This document shows, piece after piece, positions 6,880-11,117 of a stretch of DNA of 11,117 bases; the first letter of the stretch is position 1; each line of letters opens with the position of its first letter. The DNA comes from an uncultured Muribaculaceae bacterium (GTDB taxonomy: Bacteria > Bacteroidota > Bacteroidia > Bacteroidales > Muribaculaceae): NCBI GenBank assembly GCA_904501735.1, contig CAJGBY010000028.1:1-11117 (forward strand), written 5' to 3'. The position numbers were made by a program, and so were the translations under genes. A model generated the notes under the pieces. The model was given only the letters and a program-made list of their open reading frames with translations, made no database searches and was not told the origin of the DNA.

Positions 6880-8919
6880 TTATTGTTTTTCCATTGATGC
6901 TTTTATTCTTCTCACTAATAATGTTAGTGATTTTGGCGATTCTTTACGACATAGCTTTAGCTTTTCGTTGAACTCGTCGTAACTTATATCTGAATTGAAA
7001 TCGGTTACAAGATCACATGGTGAGTCGGTCGATTCAGGCAGTTTCAGCCCCTTATTTTTCATGAGCATTCTAAGTGTAGTTATGCCGTTGTCATATTTTG
7101 GGCGTAATTCCACCAGTTTTTTCATCAGTTCAATGCCTGGGTCACCAATGTGTAACTCATTAATTACAGCAACCATATACAATACTTTTGCATCTGGAGT
7201 TGCCATTTCGAAGAATTCGCCAAGAATACAATTAACTTCATCGGCTTCTTTATAGCGCTGAAGTTTTGCTAAAGCACGCGATTTTACATAGAAAGCCTCT
7301 TGGCATTGATGCTTTGCTAGAACTCGGTCAATCGACTCCAACGCAATATCATAATTTCCTGCATATAAGTTTAGCAATGCTACCAAGAAATGATTAGTCC
7401 AATGTTCAGAATTGGATAGGTCAGCAGGAATGCTCTCGATGCAACCATATAGTCCATCATCGCAGATAATGGTATCAAGAAATTGTTTTGACAGTTGCAA
7501 AGCCTCCTTGAGGTCTCCTTCCTGTGCCTTCTTTGCCAATAGCAATAGGTATTGCTTTGCGGCCTCATCGTAGTCATTGTTTTTCAATGGCTCGAATACA
7601 GCTTTTCCGCTTTCTATTTCATTGTTAATGGTTCTATCGTCGTTATAGCCAACCGCAAATGTGAGTATTTCACGATTAGTATAAGCATATTGTGGAACAA
7701 TGTTCTTTGACAAGAATAAACCATCAAGAGAGCGCACTCGACTCAATGCAACATATAGCTGACCTGAGGCAAAAAAGCCATGGCTTAGGTCAATTGTCAT
7801 CTTGTCGAAAGTCATACCTTGACTTTTGTGCACAGTGATAGCCCACGCGAGTTTGAGAGGGTATTGTGTAAATGTTCCAACAACCTCCTTCTGTATCTTT
7901 TTAGTTTCTTTGTCATATTCGTAGCTATAAGAATTCCACGAACAGCATGGTACCACATACACATCGCCCGAATTCAATTTCACATGAATTTCATCTTTGT
8001 GTAGTTTTACGACTGTGGCAAGTGTTCCATTTGCCCAACGGCGCTGAGGATCATTACGCGTAAACATAACTTGAGCTCCTACTTTTAGTCGTAGCTCTAG
8101 GTCAACAGGAAATTTCTTTTCTTCAAATTTCCCAGTTACTGTTCCTTCGTAAACGAACTCTTTGTTGGCAATGTCGGCCAATCTATCTTGATTGATTTTG
8201 TCGGCTGTTTTGTTTCGCGAAGCGAGAGTGATTACCAGGCCTTCTTCGGGTGATGGAAGTGAGACTCGCTTGTTGAGATTCATAATATTTTCAGGAGTAA
8301 CCTTATTGAGGCGAACATTCTCTAAGATGTGAAGAAATGTTTGGTCCTCAAGTTGGCGATACACCTTTTGAAATTCGATTTTAGGCATACGCATGCGCTT
8401 AATGGCATGTGCCTTATAGAAAAAGAATTCCTCGGTTTGATATATGTCGCGCAATATATCTTTTTCCACAACAGAACTCACAACAGGTGGAAGCTGGAAC
8501 ATATCGCCAACAAAAACCATTTGTTTTCCACCAAAAGGCAACGTAGTTCTCAATGCTTTGCGCATAGTGTAGTCGATTGCGTCAATAATATCACATCTCA
8601 CCATCGACACTTCGTCGATAATGATAGTATCGGCATAGTGCAATGTCAAAATATGACGTTGACTCATTTTTCCACATGTACCAGGTACGCACACCTCTAA
8701 TGGTAGTCCGAAGAATGAGTGAATTGTATCTCCGCCCGCCAAGATAGCTGCTACTCCAGTTGGCGCTAATGTGATGAAGTCCTTTCCCACCATTTTTTGC
8801 ACATTTTGCAAGAATGTGGTTTTACCAGTTCCTGCACGACCTGTGAGGAAGAAACTTGAATTTGTGTTGGCAATGAATTCGTAGGCTTGAAGTTGTTCTT
8901 TGTTGTTTTGATCAATCAT
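6880..8919 (-). CDS. PIF1-like superfamily 1 DNA helicase with TPR-like C-terminal extension
   Basis: A 679-aa protein. Helicase motifs: Walker A GRAGTGKT at 27-34, motif Ia LAPTGVAA at 51-58, Walker B DEVSM at 102-106, motif III GDMFQLPPV at 138-146, VYRQ at 186-189, VHKSQGMTFD at 363-372 and ALSRVRS at 391-397 (UvrD_C_2-like end). This is the PIF1/RecD2-like arrangement, so an ATP-driven 5'-to-3' DNA or DNA-RNA unwinding activity is expected. Residues from about 440 on are a helical extension; the stretch around 510-620 (NLYAGNYDIALESIDRVL, then ALAKLQRYKEADEV) has the spacing and small residues of tetratricopeptide repeats, suggesting a protein-binding platform. It sits 26 bp after the 167-aa gene and 14 bp before the reverse transcriptase, so unwinding of the RT's template or product is a reasonable but unproven role. 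Confidence 0.93.
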   Translation of the reverse strand: MIDQNNKEQLQAYEFIANTNSSFFLTGRAGTGKTTFLQNVQKMVGKDFITLAPTGVAAILAGGDTIHSFFGLPLEVCVPGTCGKMSQRHILTLHYADTIIIDEVSMVRCDIIDAIDYTMRKALRTTLPFGGKQMVFVGDMFQLPPVVSSVVEKDILRDIYQTEEFFFYKAHAIKRMRMPKIEFQKVYRQLEDQTFLHILENVRLNKVTPENIMNLNKRVSLPSPEEGLVITLASRNKTADKINQDRLADIANKEFVYEGTVTGKFEEKKFPVDLELRLKVGAQVMFTRNDPQRRWANGTLATVVKLHKDEIHVKLNSGDVYVVPCCSWNSYSYEYDKETKKIQKEVVGTFTQYPLKLAWAITVHKSQGMTFDKMTIDLSHGFFASGQLYVALSRVRSLDGLFLSKNIVPQYAYTNREILTFAVGYNDDRTINNEIESGKAVFEPLKNNDYDEAAKQYLLLLAKKAQEGDLKEALQLSKQFLDTIICDDGLYGCIESIPADLSNSEHWTNHFLVALLNLYAGNYDIALESIDRVLAKHQCQEAFYVKSRALAKLQRYKEADEVNCILGEFFEMATPDAKVLYMVAVINELHIGDPGIELMKKLVELRPKYDNGITTLRMLMKNKGLKLPESTDSPCDLVTDFNSDISYDEFNEKLKLCRKESPKSLTLLVRRIKASMEKQ

Positions 8920-8945
8920 AATGTATGAGATTATTAGTTGTTGTT

Positions 8946-9449
8946 TTATGCGTTTAGTTGTGGAAGGATTCGAGTTAGTTGCTTGTTGAAGTTGGGTGAT
9001 AGGAAGCTTTGATAGCTACCATCTACGATGCTATGCGATTCGTTGCGTATTTGACTATCGTCTGCGGAGATACCTTGCGCATTAAGGCTACTCGTGATGA
9101 AATCGCAAATCATCTGCTCCGATTCGCTACGCACAAAAGCTTCGTTGCGAAATGTCTTGTCATAATCGCGCTTTTGAACCAGTTGAAGCTTTGTTCCGTT
9201 GAAAGCATATATCTCGATGCTATCAATATAGGTCCAAGTGTGATATAGCCCCACTTTTTCTTTGATGACAATTCTATCGCAAAAGCGTATACCTTCGTAG
9301 TAATAGTGCCCACTTGCACTTTCGTAATTCCCAAGAAGGAACATTTTTTGACTTTCATCCCACACTGGCACAGCTTTGCGTGTGTTTCCATAAGTAGGAA
9401 GTAGGTTCTCAAACAAGTCTTTTGTTAATGCTTTTTCTAATGATGCCAT
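8946..9449 (-). CDS. Small protein of unknown family, paralogue of its upstream neighbour
   Basis: A 167-aa protein I do not recognise. No signal peptide or membrane segment is visible. Its centre (residues about 35-110) aligns with residues about 30-105 of the next gene upstream: G-N-Y-E-S-A-S-G-H-Y-Y here against G-Y-T-S-A-A-G-N-T-Y-F there, then RFCDRI against RLSDRL, YHTW against CHTF, and YAFNG against FAWDG. The pattern of alternating hydrophobic residues with glycines suggests a beta-rich fold followed by helices in the last 60 residues. It lies 28 bp after its paralogue and 26 bp before the helicase, so it is part of the operon. It differs from the paralogue by a C-terminal extension of about 20 residues. 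Sensor, adaptor or structural partner of the helicase/RT are all possible; no catalytic motif is evident. Confidence 0.82.
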   Translation of the reverse strand: MASLEKALTKDLFENLLPTYGNTRKAVPVWDESQKMFLLGNYESASGHYYYEGIRFCDRIVIKEKVGLYHTWTYIDSIEIYAFNGTKLQLVQKRDYDKTFRNEAFVRSESEQMICDFITSSLNAQGISADDSQIRNESHSIVDGSYQSFLSPNFNKQLTRILPQLNA

Positions 9450-9477
9450 GTTCTTTTTTCTTTTTTAGGGTTATACA

Positions 9478-9927
9478 TTAAGCGATTCTTTTTTGATAGT
9501 TTTGTACATCTTCTATCATCGTGCGCGAGAAAAGTCTCAACTGTTGGTCATTCACATGTTGTCCCAAGGCCTTAGCTTGTCCCTCAAGATAGTTCTTCAA
9601 CATGTCGATTGATTGTTCCTTTGCAAACTGTTCGGAAAAGCGGTGCCAGTTGCTACCGCCCCACGAACGCTTGCCTATTATTACAGCCTTGGAGCCATCC
9701 CAAGCAAAGAGTGTAATTCCATTGAGGAATGTGTGGCAATATCCCTCGCCGATGTCGTAGTGAACGGCAAGACGGTCAGATAATCTAACTGCCTTGAAAT
9801 ATGTGTTACCAGCAGCGCTTGTATAGCCAAGCGTTAAGTACACATTCTTTTCAGCATTGTAAGTTACTGAAGTTCCTGATAGTGCAGGAAGAGCCTTTGC
9901 GGCAACGGTGGATAGTGCTGTTTTCAT
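9478..9927 (-). CDS. Small protein of unknown family, first gene of the helicase-RT operon
   Basis: A 149-aa protein I do not recognise, clearly related to the 167-aa product downstream. Shared features are the GYTSAAGNTYF segment (34-44), RLSDRL (48-53), CHTF (64-67) and FAWDG (74-78), then a helical tail. The alanine-rich start (MKTALSTVAAKALPAL) could be taken for a signal peptide, but it corresponds in position to the non-secretory N-terminus of the paralogue and lacks a strong hydrophobic core, so a cytoplasmic location is more likely. A -7 promoter box lies about 76 bp upstream, so transcription of the four-gene set probably starts here. Tandem diverged copies suggest a heteromeric pair rather than simple redundancy. 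Confidence 0.82.
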   Translation of the reverse strand: MKTALSTVAAKALPALSGTSVTYNAEKNVYLTLGYTSAAGNTYFKAVRLSDRLAVHYDIGEGYCHTFLNGITLFAWDGSKAVIIGKRSWGGSNWHRFSEQFAKEQSIDMLKNYLEGQAKALGQHVNDQQLRLFSRTMIEDVQNYQKRIA

Positions 9928-10002
9928 ATTTTGTATGTTTTTCTTGTTTTGACGGAATAGGCCGTCGCCTTTGGTTTGTTAGTTAATGACTGAATTGTGC
10001 TG

Positions 10003-10010
10003 CAAAATTA
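10003..10010 (-). promoter_or_regulatory. Probable -7 box upstream of the 149-aa gene
   Basis: TAATTTTG on the - strand fits TAnnTTTG and is 76 bp upstream of the ATG at 9927. A clear TTTG at the -33 spacing is missing. The 150-bp gap between the 132-aa and 149-aa genes otherwise holds only the inverted repeat at 10050-10076. Confidence 0.5.
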
Positions 10011-10049
10011 CAATACTATTTTGGGCTTTAATTGAATATTTGCAACTAT

Positions 10050-10076
10050 AATGGTTCTATGCTATTTGGAACCATT
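10050..10076. repeat. Inverted repeat right after the 132-aa gene
   Basis: AATGGTTC (10050-10057) and GAACCATT (10069-10076) are perfect 8-bp arms around 11 bp, one base past the stop codon of the 132-aa gene. No T-run follows on the - strand, so it is a weak terminator at best; an operator or a processing or attenuation hairpin is equally possible. The segment TGGAACCATT (10067-10076) recurs at 10608-10617. Confidence 0.5.
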
Positions 10077-10077
10077 C

Positions 10078-10476
10078 TCACACGCATAATCGGTAGTTGT
10101 TTATAGCCTTAACACTTCGGCTTATGCTGTAATGCTCCATGTGATTGGAGAAGCGATCATGGGTTCTGCCTAATGTGCGATGGATAGATTGAGCCTGTCG
10201 CTTTTCAACAATTCGTCGAAGAATTCGTTTTTGAACATTATATGATTTGGAACTACTGCGCTCGTTTAGGTCGAGGAGTATGCCATCGAAACACTCATCG
10301 ATTATTAACGATGTAATGTCTCTGCAAGCTTGTTTTGTGCTGGCAAACTTGTACTTAGCTGTTGTAGCTAATAATTCCCAGTTCTTAGCAACTTTGCGGC
10401 GAGCATTAGCTTCGGCTTGTTTTAGCTTTAATGAGCGTTGCATGTTTTTCTTTTGTGTTTTTATCTTCATAACCAT
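10078..10476 (-). CDS. Small basic protein of unknown function
   Basis: A 132-aa protein, strongly basic, with Lys/Arg-rich ends of mainly helical character (IKTQKKNMQRSLKLKQ near the start and VQKRILRRIVEKRQAQ in the second half). No known domain, membrane segment or signal peptide is seen. The charge suggests nucleic-acid binding, by inference. Two in-frame starts are possible: ATG at 10476 after AAAAAGAA, and ATG at 10470 two codons later; the first is used here. It has a good promoter 68-99 bp upstream and is separated from the next gene by 150 bp with another -7 box, so it may be an independent unit or the first gene of the set. It shares strand and neighbourhood with the helicase-RT operon. 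Confidence 0.75.
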   Translation of the reverse strand: MVMKIKTQKKNMQRSLKLKQAEANARRKVAKNWELLATTAKYKFASTKQACRDITSLIIDECFDGILLDLNERSSSKSYNVQKRILRRIVEKRQAQSIHRTLGRTHDRFSNHMEHYSISRSVKAINNYRLCV

Positions 10477-10543
10477 TTCTTTTTAGTACCCGCCAACAAT
10501 TCCTGTTGTCAATCATCGTGGCGGTTTCGATGTTTTGACAATG

Positions 10544-10575
10544 CAAAGATATTACAGCTTTTATATACTGTCAAC
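10544..10575 (-). promoter_or_regulatory. Promoter of the 132-aa gene
   Basis: On the - strand GTTG (10572-10575) is followed after about 20 bp by TATCTTTG (10544-10551), an exact TAnnTTTG box, 68 bp upstream of the ATG at 10476. The -33 element is a 3-of-4 match; another TTTG lies three bases further out. Confidence 0.6.
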
Positions 10576-10668
10576 AAAATCAGCAAGAGTATTAGTTCCT
10601 TCTAAAATGGAACCATTAGCGAGTGTAAGTTTGATATAGATGTTGCGTGTAATTTCATTTAAAATCAT
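10561..10668 (-). CDS. Small ORF of 35 aa with its own canonical promoter
   Basis: ATG at 10668 to TAA at 10561 encodes 35 residues with protein-like composition (NIYIKLTLANGSILEGTNTL), ending DFVDSI. The hydrophobic-polar alternation resembles beta strands, with no membrane helix. A perfect TTTG, 19 bp, TACTTTTG promoter lies 43-74 bp upstream and the start is preceded by an A-rich run. The stop lies just upstream of the -7 box of the next promoter, so it may be a separate small gene, a leader peptide, or the remnant of a longer gene. I do not recognise a family, and at this length coding remains uncertain. Confidence 0.5.
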   Translation of the reverse strand: MILNEITRNIYIKLTLANGSILEGTNTLADFVDSI

Positions 10669-10710
10669 AATATTTTTTTCGATAAAACTTAATGTGTAAA
10701 AATAACACAA

Positions 10711-10742
10711 CAAAAGTATATATAAATTTTCAATTAGCAAAA
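10711..10742 (-). promoter_or_regulatory. Canonical Bacteroidetes promoter between the CRISPR array and the operon
   Basis: On the - strand TTTTG (10738-10742) is followed after exactly 19 bp by TACTTTTG (10711-10718). This full consensus match, 77 bp from the CRISPR array edge, points away from the array toward the 35-aa ORF and the downstream genes. The stretch 10477-10819 contains no other gene; 10743-10819 is AT-rich flank of the array with no clear hairpin. Confidence 0.75.
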
Positions 10743-10819
10743 TTTTTCACACTTTTTCCTATGTTTCCCAATTTTATAGCCACAAACCCCTTCGTTTCCT
10801 TTTGTTGAACTTATTAAGT

Positions 10820-11117
10820 GTTGTAATAACCTCTCAAAATGAGGCCTTCAACAACGCAGAGATTATTAAAGAGGGTAAAACTTATGTTGTAATAACCTCT
10901 CAAAATGAGGCCTTCAACAACGAACTAAAAGAACGATTTGGTGATAAAGTGTTGTAATAACCTCTCAAAATGAGGCCTTCAACAACAATAGTCGATATTT
11001 ACATACATAATTACCAGTTGTAATAACCTCTCAAAATGAGGCCTTCAACAACATGCGTCCAGAGAAGAAATTGAAAAGCAAGTTGTAATAACCTCTCAAA
11101 ATGAGGCCTTCAACAAC
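10820..11117 (-). CRISPR. CRISPR array, type VI-B (Cas13b)-like repeat: 5 repeats, 4 spacers, continues or ends at window edge
   Basis: Five identical 36-bp repeats start at 10820, 10886, 10951, 11017 and 11082; the spacers between them are 30, 29, 30 and 29 bp. On the - strand the repeat begins GTTGTTGAAGG, has CATTTTGAG in the middle and ends TTATTACAAC. Complementary ends (GTTGT/ACAAC), an inner CCTC/GAGG stem and a T-rich loop match the known Cas13b direct-repeat design. From memory it agrees with the Prevotella sp. P5-125 Cas13b repeat at about 29 of 36 positions. The 36/30 repeat-spacer size also fits type VI-B. In that type the crRNA carries the spacer 5' of the repeat, so transcription from the - strand, right to left, is inferred. 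No cas gene is in the window. The last base is the last base of a repeat, so the array may continue beyond it. Confidence 0.95.

Noticed and set aside
8329..8700. Open frame on the + strand (123 codons) opposite the helicase
   Set aside because: Antisense to the conserved helicase motif region; cysteine- and histidine-rich random-like translation.
9478..9927. Signal peptide at the N-terminus of the 149-aa protein
   Set aside because: The alanine-rich start lacks a strong hydrophobic core and corresponds to the clearly non-secretory N-terminus of the paralogue.
10820..11117. Type II-C array, also common in Bacteroidetes with 36-bp repeats and about 30-bp spacers
   Set aside because: The - strand repeat has the Cas13b-type ends and T-rich centre; no anti-repeat or tracrRNA candidate was seen in the flank (10477-10819). 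The right side cannot be inspected, so this is not fully excluded.

Overview
The window looks like accessory DNA of a Bacteroidales bacterium (Bacteroides/Prevotella type). It is AT-rich, its promoters fit the Bacteroidetes pattern TTTG, 19-20 bp, TAnnTTTG, its ribosome-binding regions are A-rich without a Shine-Dalgarno motif, and its protein families (VirE_N/PriCT_2, DUF4172-Fic, a tyrosine recombinase with an Arm domain) are common in that order. No rRNA, tRNA or core housekeeping gene is visible. Family assignments come from motifs read by eye; no search was run.

Left part (1-3306): the 3' end of a VirE_N/PriCT_2 primase-like protein on the + strand converges on a Fic protein gene at a hairpin terminator. 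Two Fic genes follow, both on the - strand and both with an N-terminal inhibitory motif and an intact HPFx[DE]GNGRxxR motif. The first has a canonical promoter overlaid by three copies of a 14-bp box, two forming a palindrome. The second has a 9-bp inverted repeat just upstream of its likely start. A frameshifted gene remnant lies between them.

Middle (3307-5164): a complete tyrosine recombinase with its own promoter, then about 500 bp of non-coding DNA. That stretch holds four pairs of 8-11 bp direct repeats, each with an exact 11-bp period, plus a terminator-like stem-loop. It looks like an integrase-binding or attachment region, so an element boundary probably lies near it.

Right part (5165-10742): a - strand gene set. 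In transcription order it is a 35-aa small ORF, a basic 132-aa protein, two small paralogous proteins of unknown family (149 and 167 aa), a PIF1-like helicase with a TPR-like C-terminal extension, and a reverse transcriptase of the unknown-group/Abi type with intact motifs. Spacing from the 149-aa gene to the reverse transcriptase is 14-28 bp, so these four form one operon. I do not recognise this combination as a named system; it is the best candidate here for an undescribed, probably anti-phage, system.

Right edge (10820-11117): a CRISPR array of five identical 36-bp repeats and four 29-30 bp spacers. Read on the - strand, the repeat closely resembles type VI-B (Cas13b) direct repeats. No cas gene is in the window. 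The window ends exactly at the end of a repeat, so cas13b, if present, must lie to the right or elsewhere. A type VI-B-like array next to a reverse-transcriptase operon of the same orientation is the most striking feature of the window.
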